Shown here: in pieces, positions 1 through 7,431 of the stretch | Layout of the letters: the number at the start of each line of letters is the position of its first letter | Position numbering within the stretch: position 1 is the first letter of the stretch | Source: a virus | Direction: 5' to 3' (one strand) | Length of the DNA stretch: 20,733 nt | IMG/VR virus record: IMGVR_UViG_3300009285_001968 | Coordinates: 1-20,733 of that record | The notes under the pieces: model-generated | Told to the model about the DNA's origin: nothing | What the model saw: the letters and a program-made list of their open reading frames with translations, nothing else | Database searches by the model: none | Translations under genes and position numbers: made by a program

Positions 1-1103
1 AATTGGCGCGGCGTCCTGGTCGAGAACACTGGCGCGGACACGAAGTAGAACACCATCGGATCGTTGGGGACTTCAAACTCCATTGCAAAACCGCGCGTCG
101 TCGGCTTGGTCTTGTCGGAAATCCGAGGGTTGCCGCCTCCCATCGAGAACCGTGCAGTCATGGGAACGGGCTTGGCGAAATGCGGCGCCTTGGACAGGTT
201 GGCGGCCTCGGCCGAAGGCGTAAACATGCCTTTCACGCAAACGCCTTTCGCGCCGCTGGCGCGCATCCGTTGCTGGTTGCCGCTGATGGCGAACATCGCA
301 TCGACGATGGTCTGCGGATCAACGTCGGTGGGCGAGGTGCTTGCTGCCGGAGCCGGCGGCGCTGCGGGCTGCGCTGTTTCCTTCTTGTACAGGTCAATCA
401 ACTCCACGGTCTGCGCGGCGGTACCGCCGTCGAGAATGCGGTTGAAGTTGTCCCGCAGTATCGCCGGCTTGCTCTCCACCCACTTCTCCACTTCGGGCAG
501 AATGGTGAAGGCGTCCGCATGCTTCCCAAGCACCGCGGCCTCGAAGGCGTTGGTGGCAAGGGTGGCGGCCACCGGGGTAAGCTGTTGCTGGAACTGCTGC
601 TTGACGGCGTCGAGCTCCTTCCGGAACTCGTTGGTAAGCCGGGTGGTGACTACCCGCTCGACGGCGGCGAGGGCCTTGCGCCCATCGGGAAACTCCTTCT
701 CGAACTCTTTGAACGCTGTTTCTTCCTCGGCAGTGAACTGCTCGGTAGCTTTACGAGCGGCCTCGGCGGCGTCATCGGCGGTCTTTTTCTCTGCGGCGGC
801 GCGGTCAGCAGCAGCAATCTCCGCGGCGGTCGGCGCCGGCGGCTGCTTCGCTTTGGGCGGCTCGGGAGGCGGGGGTGCTTCCGCCTTGGGCGGGTCCTCT
901 GCCTTCGGAGGATCCTCAACCTTGGGTGGCTCAGGGGCCGGAGGCGCCTCTGCCTTGGGCGGGTCCTCGACCTTGGGTGGCTCGGGAGCCGCTGGTGCCT
1001 CTGCCGGAGGCGGGTCGTCAATGTTGGGCGCAACTCCGGCCGCTGCATCAAATGCAAGGTCGAAGGCTTCGTCGGTCATGATGTCGGTAGTTTCGTCTGC
1101 CAT
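1..1103 (-). CDS. Probable phage scaffold/capsid assembly protein (3' end off the window)
   Basis: The frame is open from the ATG at 1103 to the left edge, giving at least 367 residues with the C-terminus missing. The start follows a GGGAGGC ribosome site. Residues about 29-75 are a low-complexity Pro/Glu/Lys tract made of repeated PPKVEDPPKAE-like blocks. A charged, Ala/Glu/Lys-rich helical segment with coiled-coil character follows (AAEKKTADDAAEAARKA, about 85-125), then a more ordered part. Position directly after the portal gene, acidic helical content and lack of enzymatic motifs fit a podovirus-type scaffolding protein, which would assemble the capsid shell and then leave it. This is an inference from synteny; I see no diagnostic motif. 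A decoration protein or an assembly protein fused to another domain is possible. Its own promoter appears to lie at 1147-1176. Confidence 0.6.
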   Translation of the reverse strand, partial: MADETTDIMTDEAFDLAFDAAAGVAPNIDDPPPAEAPAAPEPPKVEDPPKAEAPPAPEPPKVEDPPKAEDPPKAEAPPPPEPPKAKQPPAPTAAEIAAADRAAAEKKTADDAAEAARKATEQFTAEEETAFKEFEKEFPDGRKALAAVERVVTTRLTNEFRKELDAVKQQFQQQLTPVAATLATNAFEAAVLGKHADAFTILPEVEKWVESKPAILRDNFNRILDGGTAAQTVELIDLYKKETAQPAAPPAPAASTSPTDVDPQTIVDAMFAISGNQQRMRASGAKGVCVKGMFTPSAEAANLSKAPHFAKPVPMTARFSMGGGNPRISDKTKPTTRGFAMEFEVPNDPMVFYFVSAPVFSTRTPRQ

Positions 1104-1146
1104 AATTCCTTTTGCCTCCCCAGCAAAATTCAGTTATCTCTACGTT

Positions 1147-1176
1147 ACTGTATCAAAAGTTTACAAAAAAAGTCAA
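1147..1176 (-). promoter_or_regulatory. Probable sigma70-type promoter for the scaffold-like gene
   Basis: On the minus strand, TTGACT (1176-1171) is followed after 18 bp by TACAGT (1152-1147), preceded by TG to give an extended -10 (TGATACAGT). The -35 overlaps the stop codon of the upstream 63-residue ORF. It lies in a 69-bp gap before the scaffold-like start, one of the few gaps in this strand. The inference rests on hexamers only. Confidence 0.5.
1150..1164 (-). promoter_or_regulatory. Candidate operator, copy 1 (GTAnCAAnTTGnTAC family)
   Basis: The minus strand reads GTAAACTTTTGATAC. It shares GTA and TTGATAC with the best copy at 16241-16255, and the identity continues downstream as AGTAA. 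It covers the spacer and the first three bases of the -10 of the promoter at 1147-1176, where a repressor would block polymerase. Confidence 0.45.
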
Positions 1177-1364
1177 TCAAATATTTGCAACAATGCTTTA
1201 CATTCTTGCGATTTTCCACGGACAACCGGGTCTTCTTCTTTTTCTAACCGGTCACGATGCTGCTCACGACGAATTGCCAGCAGTTCGATAAACGCCGCAA
1301 CCCCCTCCTGGTGTTTCTGGCTGATTAATAAATCCTTCAACTCAGCTTCGCGTTCCTTGCTCAT
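1173..1364 (-). CDS. Small charged hypothetical protein between portal and scaffold
   Basis: 63 residues, ATG start behind a strong GGGAGGGGG ribosome site, overlapping the end of the portal gene by 23 bp. The product is highly charged and predicted helical (MSKEREAELKDLLISQ at the N-terminus, REQHRDRLEKEED in the middle), with one cysteine and no membrane segment. I do not recognise a family. Its position between portal and scaffold suggests a structural or assembly accessory role, but nothing in the sequence proves this. The gene is supported by its ribosome site and its tight fit between neighbours. Confidence 0.65.
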   Translation of the reverse strand: MSKEREAELKDLLISQKHQEGVAAFIELLAIRREQHRDRLEKEEDPVVRGKSQECKALLQIFD

Positions 1365-3423
1365 TTCCCCCTCCCTTATTTACTGCGGTCTCCAGCAGCA
1401 TTTTCAGATTTTCAAGCTGGTTCTTGTCCTCTGCCGATTTGGCAAACGCAAGGTTGCTCTCGATCCGAGACAGGATCTCCTGGATCGTGGCATCAGCAGA
1501 GGCGGCCAGCACTTCGGCCTCCAGTTCGCGCTTCTTCGCACTGGCAGAGACATCCGCAGTCTTGGCCTGGGTGAGCCCCTGCTCTACCTGCGAGGCCTGC
1601 GAAGCCGCATCGCGCATGCCCTGGATGACCTTCTCCGCCTCGTCTTTGGGCAGTACCCGGTCCACTGGCAGATCGCGGGCCTTGAGCCGGTCGATCAGCA
1701 GTCCATAGGTGTCGAGGATGGCCCGCTCCTCCGGGGTCAGGGTCATGACGAACTGATCAAGAGCAGCGCCGCGTACTTCCTTGGCCACCAGGGACAGATT
1801 GCCCTTGGCCCGAACCTGATAGTCACCCTTCAACTCCTCGTTCGGGTTGAACTCCATATTCCACTTGAGCATCGCCCCGACCTCACTGGTCGTGTATTTG
1901 TCGAAGGCCCGCACCGTATCCTTGGTAACCATGTTGGCTGAGCCCATCATCATGGACATATTGTTGGTGGTCCGGAACGCCTCGCCGAGCGGCTGCTGCA
2001 TGGCACCCATGGTGTAGGCCGGCAGGTTGCTCTCAATGTCGAGCTGCTGCCGTTGCATTGAAATTATTGGGATTATATCTTGCACATGGCAGTCTGTAGT
2101 CAGTTGCCGCAACGCCGGATAGTTGGCCTCGGCCCCGTCGCCCTCGCGCTCGATGGTCATAAACGCATGGATCGGCCCGACGTTCTTTCGCCCCCGGGGA
2201 AGCAGAGCTGTGTTCACCTCAGTAACAGGCCCCGCAGACGCGGCCATGTTATCCATCAAAGCCCTGGTCGAGGCGCACAGCGACATCTGTGAGTCCCTTA
2301 CCTCCTCTGGCAGCCCGACGCCAGTCAGTCCGGAATCTTCGTCCTCTGCGTAAATGAACGCATGGTACTGGTCAGATGGCCGCTCGCCGAACGCTGCCTT
2401 CTCCGCCTTGATCACCACGTCGTCGATGAACCACAGATCGGCCAAGATATCCTGGTCCAGCTCGTCGTCCTGCACATCGACCCCGGCCGCCTTCAGGGTG
2501 TGGGCGTCGATGAACCCGAGTGCGCGGTACAGCTCAAACCTCCGCGCCGTCCGGTCGGCAAGGTTGGCCGTCTTGGCCAGCTGATGCAGTTCCGCCTCGA
2601 AGGTCTTGGCCACATAGTTACCAGAAGCGTTCTCGCGCAAATACTCTCGAATTACATCTCCCTTGAAATCCTTCCGGTCGGCGAGCTTGCGGAAATCGTG
2701 CCGGGTCATGACCACTTTTTTGAAGCAAAGCTCCTGGTCTTCCCAGCTCTTGGCCGACAGATCTGGGTAGAAGTCCCAAACCCGGATGTATTCCGAGTAC
2801 GGCCGCTTGATCGTCTTCGTCTTTGCTACATAACCGCCGGTGGTTGGGTCTATCTCCCACACTCGCTCCGTCTGAGTTCGCACCAACGGGCACTCAGACA
2901 CACCGAAGCCATAGATGTACCCACTGCGCACAACTCGTTTGCACTTCTGCGGGTGGTCCTGCCCGGGGTCGGCCTGCTGATCGGCGATCTCCCGTTCCAT
3001 TTTCTCCGCCCGTTTAGCAGCAAAAGCCTGAACCTCGCGCTCGATGTCCTCACTGGTCACCGATACCGGCTGACCCTGCTCGTCGGTGCGGGCGTTCAGG
3101 GCGTCTATGATCTGCTGCAACGCAGCCTTTGGGATAGACGGGGACGGCGACGGAGTAAGTTCCCAGTTGCGCTCAGTGGCAGGGAACATCATCTCCATCA
3201 TCTTGGCCACGCCGCCCTTCACCTTGACTCGGGTATCTCTCGGATACACATGAGACCGCTCAGCAGGGATATTGGCCTTCACCTCCGGGTCGTACTGCCC
3301 AAGGTACTGGCGCAGGTTCTTCAGCCACTGCAGCTCGCATAAGTTGCGGTCAGCCACGAAGGTATCAAGCTGCTTCTTCAGGTGGGATCCGAGTTTCGCC
3401 AATTCGTCAGTTGTCGTAAGCAT
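1342..3423 (-). CDS. Phage portal protein (head-tail connector, podovirus type)
   Basis: 693 residues, starting three bases left of the TerL stop codon. The protein is soluble and mixed alpha/beta. The N-terminal region contains YPRDTRVKVKGGVAKMMEMM (about residues 60-79), typical of long portal proteins that start by anchoring to the membrane-free vertex, then RNWELTPSPSP. A Tyr/Trp-rich core (SEYIRVWDFYPDLSAKSWED) follows, then a long C-terminal helical region rich in Glu, Lys and Gln (about 600-690) that could be barrel or coiled coil. Size and position directly downstream of TerL match the 12-subunit ring through which DNA enters and leaves the head. I recognise it as the long (P22-like or environmental podovirus) portal type; the subfamily is not certain. 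The C-terminal end overlaps the next gene. Confidence 0.85.
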   Translation of the reverse strand: MLTTTDELAKLGSHLKKQLDTFVADRNLCELQWLKNLRQYLGQYDPEVKANIPAERSHVYPRDTRVKVKGGVAKMMEMMFPATERNWELTPSPSPSIPKAALQQIIDALNARTDEQGQPVSVTSEDIEREVQAFAAKRAEKMEREIADQQADPGQDHPQKCKRVVRSGYIYGFGVSECPLVRTQTERVWEIDPTTGGYVAKTKTIKRPYSEYIRVWDFYPDLSAKSWEDQELCFKKVVMTRHDFRKLADRKDFKGDVIREYLRENASGNYVAKTFEAELHQLAKTANLADRTARRFELYRALGFIDAHTLKAAGVDVQDDELDQDILADLWFIDDVVIKAEKAAFGERPSDQYHAFIYAEDEDSGLTGVGLPEEVRDSQMSLCASTRALMDNMAASAGPVTEVNTALLPRGRKNVGPIHAFMTIEREGDGAEANYPALRQLTTDCHVQDIIPIISMQRQQLDIESNLPAYTMGAMQQPLGEAFRTTNNMSMMMGSANMVTKDTVRAFDKYTTSEVGAMLKWNMEFNPNEELKGDYQVRAKGNLSLVAKEVRGAALDQFVMTLTPEERAILDTYGLLIDRLKARDLPVDRVLPKDEAEKVIQGMRDAASQASQVEQGLTQAKTADVSASAKKRELEAEVLAASADATIQEILSRIESNLAFAKSAEDKNQLENLKMLLETAVNKGGGNEQGTRS

Positions 3424-4896
3424 TTAATACCCCTCTTTCTGGGCTGGTCTGTAGGGCTGTTGCATGAATAGTGAGTTGAATCCGGATTCTATCGGGAGAT
3501 AGTCTGCCGGGTCGTACTTCTTACTGGACAAAAACATAGCACCGTACTGTCCGCCTTCAACAAGATGTGAGCACGGATGGGTCTTGTCCGGCTTGTCATC
3601 GTAGAGTTCGGCTACCGACAGCTTCAACCGGCGGTATTTGTAGTCTGACTGCATGGCGCGAATGAAGCTCTTACACGACGGATCGATCAAAATAAGCGGC
3701 CGGCAATCTGGGTACTCCCCGAACAGGTCGTCAAGAGCCTTTATCCGCGTCGTCGGGTCATTTGTAGATGCAGCCTTTGCGAGGATACCTGCATTCTTGA
3801 ACTCTTTGAAACAAGTGTTCTCGTCTGAATCTGCGCGGCGGACACCAGACGGGTCCCCGACCACGATGACTTCGTTTGTCGGAAACGTCGTTTTCCGCAT
3901 AGGGTTGAACTTGCTCTTGATATACCGCTTGGTCCCCATGTCAAACGCCGGAGTTTCCCGAAGAATGTGAATCCTCCCATCATGTTGCATCTGCATCCAC
4001 AGCCCTGCCGGAGTTAACCCGAAATCTTGCCCGACGATTACAGGCAGATACGGGTCAATATACAGCGGAGTTTTTGAAACGTGTCGGTCGTACCTGAACG
4101 TGTCCCAATAAACCGGCTTCCCAGCTTGTGACAGGGCGTACTTGGCACGAATGAAGACGTTTATGTAGGCGTTACTTCTGCCCTGGGCTTTCCTTTCATA
4201 GTACCCAGGAGCGAGGTTCACCTTGTTCTCAGCTTCAGGAGACAGCGCGTCTGGCTGTTTGAACGTGTCGCACAATACTACGGTCTTCGGGTCATCGTCT
4301 TCGAGAGGTACGTGCTCAAAAATTTTCCACCAGTACGACCCCAACTGAGGCGGGTTGGTGTCCGCAATCATCAACCAGTAATCGGACCCTCCCATTTTCT
4401 GCGACGGGTACCGCTCAAGCCGCCCCTGGACCCCTTCCACAATTTCCTGAACTATTTCGCGGCACTCGTTGAACCAGCACCCTGTGAGTTCGAGTGAAAG
4501 AACCTTAGAAACGTCCGCCGGAGTATCAAGCGCCCTGAACAGGATCTCTGCGCGAACATCTCCGTAGTGAATGAAGTACGTCATCGCGGTTTCTTTCCAG
4601 TATCCTACCCCCTGCCCTGGGGTGCCACTATCTGGAAACCAGTCGAACCACGTCTTCAACGTCGTGTCCTTCAGTTCTCCCTTGGTGTTCCTGACCACGA
4701 CCCAACGAGATCTACGGAACCCATCAGTGCTAACTCGCTGCTCTTTGCACCGCCGGAATATCTCTACGCAACACGCTACTGACTTTCCACCACCGATTGG
4801 GCCTAATATAGCGCGGAAGTCGGCGTTGGACCGATGAAACCTCGCCAGCGTAGGGGCCGATGTTCGCACATCGTATGTGAGAGTGAACTCACTCAT
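3424..4896 (-). CDS. terL: Terminase large subunit (ATPase and nuclease of DNA packaging)
   Basis: 490 residues. The Walker A P-loop GPIGGGKS is at residues 32-39. A Walker B-like hydrophobic strand ends in the catalytic acid (ELTGCWFNE, about 136-144). The coupling motif is DTNPP (about 179-183). The RNase H-fold nuclease follows, with acidic residues in VIVGQDFGLTPAG (Asp 291) and VVGDPSG (Asp 348). It pumps DNA into the prohead using ATP and cuts the concatemer. The start overlaps the stop of the TraR/DksA gene (TAATG), and the portal gene follows after one base. The probable small subunit lies about 8 kb away at 13118-13741, an unusual separation. Confidence 0.95.
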   Translation of the reverse strand: MSEFTLTYDVRTSAPTLARFHRSNADFRAILGPIGGGKSVACCVEIFRRCKEQRVSTDGFRRSRWVVVRNTKGELKDTTLKTWFDWFPDSGTPGQGVGYWKETAMTYFIHYGDVRAEILFRALDTPADVSKVLSLELTGCWFNECREIVQEIVEGVQGRLERYPSQKMGGSDYWLMIADTNPPQLGSYWWKIFEHVPLEDDDPKTVVLCDTFKQPDALSPEAENKVNLAPGYYERKAQGRSNAYINVFIRAKYALSQAGKPVYWDTFRYDRHVSKTPLYIDPYLPVIVGQDFGLTPAGLWMQMQHDGRIHILRETPAFDMGTKRYIKSKFNPMRKTTFPTNEVIVVGDPSGVRRADSDENTCFKEFKNAGILAKAASTNDPTTRIKALDDLFGEYPDCRPLILIDPSCKSFIRAMQSDYKYRRLKLSVAELYDDKPDKTHPCSHLVEGGQYGAMFLSSKKYDPADYLPIESGFNSLFMQQPYRPAQKEGY

Positions 4897-5093
4897 TACC
4901 TTCTCTCAACCTCTTCCTGGCACTCAACGCACCGCTGCACCCCTGGATACGCCTGGCGCCTCGCCTCGTGGATCCGCTCATCGCAGTCCATGCAGAAATG
5001 CGCAGATCTGCGCACCGGTATCCGCATCGCGGCCAAGACTACCGACATCTCTTTTTCGTATCGTTCTGATGCAATGTCAACGTCGTCGGCCAT
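4896..5093 (-). CDS. TraR/DksA-type C4 zinc-finger protein
   Basis: 65 residues. The C-terminal half has the four-cysteine finger C34-x2-C37 and C55-x2-C58 separated by EARRQAYPGVQR, the hallmark of the short TraR/DksA family. Family members insert their N-terminal helix into the secondary channel of RNA polymerase and alter promoter choice, in some cases without ppGpp. The N-terminal acidic helix (DDVDIASERYEKE) is consistent with this. A GGAG lies six bases before the ATG. It sits between the lysis hydrolase and TerL, so it would be made with the late genes and could retune host or phage transcription late in infection; that timing is inferred. Confidence 0.88.
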   Translation of the reverse strand: MADDVDIASERYEKEMSVVLAAMRIPVRRSAHFCMDCDERIHEARRQAYPGVQRCVECQEEVERR

Positions 5094-5095
5094 GG

Positions 5096-5482
5096 TCAGC
5101 TCCGATAGAACTCATGGTTACCGATAAGGCAGGTGCGGGTCATCGCCGCAGCCCAGGACGGCCTGACAACATGAGGATTAAAATAGTGGTCCGACCCGAA
5201 AAGGTTCTTGCCCATCATCCTTTCCCCAAAACAATCAAGCACTGATTCTGAACATTTTATCAGCGCCACTGGATATTTGACCGCTGGTACTTCCCCACCG
5301 TTGTACCATGAGAACTGCTTATCAGCCCGGATCACTTCTTCAACCGACTGCTTTCTGCGCTGGGCACGATTCAAGACAACATGGCATATAGCAATCTGCC
5401 CCTCGCGCGGCTCACCCATGGCCTCAAAATAGGTGTTCATAGTCAGCCAGAACAGCCAGTCTGCCCATTTTGATTCTGTCAT
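5096..5482 (-). CDS. SleB-type cell wall hydrolase (candidate endolysin)
   Basis: 128 residues from the ATG at 5482, chosen because GGAGG stands five bases upstream; an upstream in-frame start at 5518 lacks such a site. The segment TYFEAMGEPREGQIAICHVV matches the signature of the SleB/CwlJ (Hydrolase_2) family, with Glu20 as the likely catalytic acid, followed by VVLNRAQ and KQFSWYN, also typical. The family cleaves peptidoglycan glycan strands. No signal peptide or membrane anchor is visible, so release would depend on a holin. It is the best endolysin candidate in the window. Its start overlaps the stop of the ferredoxin-like gene (ATGA). Confidence 0.85.
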   Translation of the reverse strand: MTESKWADWLFWLTMNTYFEAMGEPREGQIAICHVVLNRAQRRKQSVEEVIRADKQFSWYNGGEVPAVKYPVALIKCSESVLDCFGERMMGKNLFGSDHYFNPHVVRPSWAAAMTRTCLIGNHEFYRS

Positions 5483-5682
5483 TTCAACCTCCGAAAAAAT
5501 ATACACCCGGCCGGGCAACTCGATTGCGCGGTTTTGACCGATTCCTCAATCTCTGCCAGATCAGCCCCGGTCCTGGATATAATCAGTCTCCCCCCATTTT
5601 GAGATACGAAGCCAGGCAACCACTCCTCACAGGCGCAGCAACGGTTACAGGACTGGCCGGCAGAAAGGAGATGTTTGCTCAC
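5479..5682 (-). CDS. Small ferredoxin-like [4Fe-4S] candidate protein
   Basis: 67 residues starting at a GTG that overlaps the previous stop (GTGA) and ending in an ATGA overlap with the hydrolase. Cysteines at 12, 15 and 18 form C-x2-C-x2-C, and a fourth lies in SSCPAGCIFF near the C-terminus. The spacing and the Cys-Pro before the last motif match single-cluster ferredoxins, whose usual pattern is C-x2-C-x2-C, about 30-40 residues, then C-P-x-G-x-I. The middle contains a PGFVSQNGG turn and a LAEIEESVKTAQ helix, as in that fold. It would carry electrons or act as a cluster-bearing accessory. Extra cysteines at 16 and near the end leave a zinc-binding alternative open. Confidence 0.6.
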   Translation of the reverse strand: MSKHLLSAGQSCNRCCACEEWLPGFVSQNGGRLIISRTGADLAEIEESVKTAQSSCPAGCIFFRRLK

Positions 5683-5816
5683 ACCGGACCCCAAAATAAC
5701 AGCAAGCCCCGGCCGCAGCCAAACTCGGCGCAGTCCCCGCAATCAATGCACAGCCCGCAAATATCGCAGACAACGCACTTGCTTCCGTCTCCATATTTTT
5801 CGCCCATGGTACTCAT
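5679..5816 (-). CDS. 45-residue protein with six cysteines spaced every third residue
   Basis: The ATG at 5816 overlaps the previous stop (ATGA), and its own stop overlaps the next start (GTGA), so it is coupled on both sides. The product has seven cysteines in 45 residues: after MSTMGEKYGDGSK comes CVVCDICGLCIDCGDC, then a seventh in FGC. Six cysteines are exactly three residues apart, which resembles metal- or cluster-binding motifs. The C-terminus is hydrophobic (GLLLFWGPV). I recognise no family. Its pairing with the ferredoxin-like gene suggests a joint metal or redox role, but this is inference. Overlap on both sides and the non-random cysteine pattern support a real gene. Confidence 0.65.
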   Translation of the reverse strand: MSTMGEKYGDGSKCVVCDICGLCIDCGDCAEFGCGRGLLLFWGPV

Positions 5817-6136
5817 TGCCGAATATCCCGCCGGCGCTCCCACACCTCATCTTTCAGCTCGTCGAGCTTATCCCTGAGCTGGGCGACAATATGTGCAGAA
5901 AGGATCTCCATATCCTTCGCCCGCCGAAGTTCGCATTCTGCCTGGATTCGGTCATGCCATTCCACGGTCAAAAGGTTTTGCCTCGGCCTATCTGGCGGAG
6001 GGAAGACGACAGACTCTAACTTTTGAATCTGTTCCCCCTGCCTGCGCGACTTCCAGGCGAATGCGGAGATTGTTGACACAACCGCAAAAGCGAACGCCCC
6101 AAGTTTTCCGTAGCTCTCCACCTCGCCTGCGTTCAT
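5813..6136 (-). CDS. Membrane-anchored coiled-coil protein (spanin- or holin-accessory-like)
   Basis: 107 residues from the ATG at 6136, chosen for AAGGAG seven bases upstream; the longer reading from 6169 has no ribosome site. Residues about 12-28 form one hydrophobic segment (LGAFAFAVVSTISAFAW) followed by KSRR, predicting a cytoplasmic or periplasmic helix-rich domain. Its second half (DRIQAECELRRAKD and IVAQLRDKLDELKDEV) is coiled-coil-like. This shape, a single N-terminal membrane helix with a long helical tail, matches inner-membrane spanins of the Rz type or small phage membrane proteins found near lysis genes. The lysis context supports this. No sequence family is certain. Confidence 0.6.
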   Translation of the reverse strand: MNAGEVESYGKLGAFAFAVVSTISAFAWKSRRQGEQIQKLESVVFPPPDRPRQNLLTVEWHDRIQAECELRRAKDMEILSAHIVAQLRDKLDELKDEVWERRRDIRQ

Positions 6137-6158
6137 CCTCAAACTCCTTTGCCCAGTA

Positions 6159-6581
6159 TCACGGCGCAACTTTTATTTCATCGATAGGGTTCCGGTCCCA
6201 AGAATGGAATTGCACCCCCCAAAATTCGGTAATCGCCGGGAACAGCCACATTCCATCCTGCCGGCAAACATCATAGTATTCTTCGTCAACTTCAGTTTTG
6301 AACTTTGGATCAAGTATCCCGACCTGGATCATGGTAACGAGCACATCGTGGATGAGCGCCGCCCGCATGTTGCTTTTCCGGTCAGGGACCACATTCGCAC
6401 CGTTCCAAGGGCAACTTTCTTCGATTATCAGCACCCCGCACGTCAACAATGTGACGAACTTGCCGTAGATATCCTTATCCGGCCTGACCTTCGTCTGGAA
6501 AGCATGACGCCGCGCCGTCGAATATTTCATCCGGTCGCGGTAGTATAACTGGATATCCAGCTCGCCGTCGTACTCACTCAT
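6159..6581 (-). CDS. DUF1353-like phage protein
   Basis: 140 residues with no signal peptide or membrane segment. The middle contains a Gly-Ala segment (CPWNGANVVPDRKSN) followed by AALIHDVL, resembling the turn and the His-Asp-containing helix of DUF1353 proteins (commonly GASIP...AALVHDxLY). The function of that family is unknown; members occur in tailed phages next to lysis and tail genes. The start is ATG with only a weak AAGGG upstream, so translation is probably coupled to the gene before it, whose stop is a few bases away. Confidence 0.55.
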   Translation of the reverse strand: MSEYDGELDIQLYYRDRMKYSTARRHAFQTKVRPDKDIYGKFVTLLTCGVLIIEESCPWNGANVVPDRKSNMRAALIHDVLVTMIQVGILDPKFKTEVDEEYYDVCRQDGMWLFPAITEFWGVQFHSWDRNPIDEIKVAP

Positions 6582-6584
6582 CGT

Positions 6585-6860
6585 TCAACCCTTATCGGTG
6601 CCAACAACCGGCTGTTCCGGCTTGACTTCTTCTGTATCTCCGCAGACTGAGCAGGCATCCCAGATACGGGAATATTTTTCCTTACCATCAATAATCCGCT
6701 TTTCTTCGTGGCGTTGCATCTTGTGCGGCACCAAAGGAAGGTGTCCGCTTGGACCCCGAGCCAAAGTAGTCTGGCAGTCTTCGCACCCCTGACATGGATA
6801 AATTGGATATCCTGAATCCCACCGCTCCCGTTTACCGCATTTACATTTGGCGTACTGCAT
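6585..6860 (-). CDS. Small cysteine-rich (zinc-ribbon-like) phage protein
   Basis: 91 residues from the ATG at 6860, chosen because GGAGG lies seven bases upstream and the ATG overlaps the previous stop (TGATG); a TTG at 6863 would be too close to the ribosome site. The N-terminus MQYAKCKCGKRERWDSG is followed by CQGCEDC, then GHLPLVPH, and a second pair, CSVCGD, lies near the C-terminus. The CxC/CxxCxxC plus CxxC arrangement suggests zinc binding. Short proteins with this layout recur in environmental phages without known function. Confidence 0.7.
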   Translation of the reverse strand: MQYAKCKCGKRERWDSGYPIYPCQGCEDCQTTLARGPSGHLPLVPHKMQRHEEKRIIDGKEKYSRIWDACSVCGDTEEVKPEQPVVGTDKG

Positions 6861-7213
6861 CAATCTGCCTCCTTAATCCTGCAAGGATCCGGATTTGTAT
6901 CGAACCGAACCGCCCTTATTGTATCCTTCCCCTCAAGTAGCGCTTTCATTATCCGGTGCCGCCCGTCCATTATTTCTCCGTCCTCGTCAAGGATAATGGG
7001 GAAATTCAAGTCTGCATCCTGAACGGCTTTCATGTGCATGACCAGCTCGCGGAGGGACAACCCTTCGTACTTATGCCAGACATTCAAATGGTCTAGAGGA
7101 ATTTCCATAACTGGTAAATCCTCTGTCAATTCAAACAGCCTGGCAACGGACCAGATGTGCCGGCCTATCTTCGCTTCCTGGACGGCGGTAGAATAGAACT
7201 CTGGTATCTTCAT
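6860..7213 (-). CDS. ParB/sulfiredoxin-like domain protein
   Basis: 117 residues. Near residues 79-95, GEIMDGRHRIMKALLEG matches the conserved core of the ParB N-terminal fold (Asp-Gly-x-His-Arg-x-x-Ala-x-x-x-Gly), in proteins that bind CTP or ATP or act as nucleases or kinases. The downstream strand TIRAVRFD fits the same fold. No helix-turn-helix follows, so it is unlikely to be a full partition protein. Phage members are usually called ParB-like nuclease or sulfiredoxin-like with no proven role. The start overlaps the stop of the holin-like gene (ATGA). Confidence 0.7.
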   Translation of the reverse strand: MKIPEFYSTAVQEAKIGRHIWSVARLFELTEDLPVMEIPLDHLNVWHKYEGLSLRELVMHMKAVQDADLNFPIILDEDGEIMDGRHRIMKALLEGKDTIRAVRFDTNPDPCRIKEAD

Positions 7214-7431
7214 TCAGCCGCCTTCCTGGCCTTGTCCGCCAGCCCGATCACCCCACCGCCTGCGCCGACGCCTACGAAGATTTCAGCAACGCGCCGGATG
7301 AGTGCCGCCCATTCTGGATATCCAGCCAGGGCTACACCATCGGCAATCACTGGCATGAGCAAGGCCGCGACGATTACCAGAATCATGCTGGCGTTGGTCT
7401 TTTTCCCCTCCATTGCTTCGATGACATTCAT
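7210..7431 (-). CDS. Holin-like small membrane protein
   Basis: 73 residues. A short N-terminal stretch with EGKKTNAS precedes a hydrophobic helix (about 16-37, MILVIVAALLMPVIADGVAL) and a second, Gly-rich hydrophobic segment (IFVGVGAGGGVIGLAD) before a basic tail. Two helices and an EGKK-T motif just before the first helix are common in small phage holins, which form the membrane lesion that releases the endolysin. The SleB-type hydrolase lies about 1.7 kb downstream in the same operon. The assignment rests on topology, length and context. Confidence 0.65.
   Translation of the reverse strand: MNVIEAMEGKKTNASMILVIVAALLMPVIADGVALAGYPEWAALIRRVAEIFVGVGAGGGVIGLADKARKAAE

Noticed and set aside
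64-1941. A 625-codon plus-strand open frame (and a 414-codon one from position 3)
   Set aside because: It is antisense to the scaffold-like, 63-residue and portal genes, which have ribosome sites, overlaps and recognisable content. The product is low-complexity Ser/Ala/Gly. GC-rich codons make long antisense frames likely.
2362-3342. A 326-codon plus-strand frame over the portal gene
   Set aside because: It is fully antisense to a recognisable portal protein and has no own ribosome site or family.
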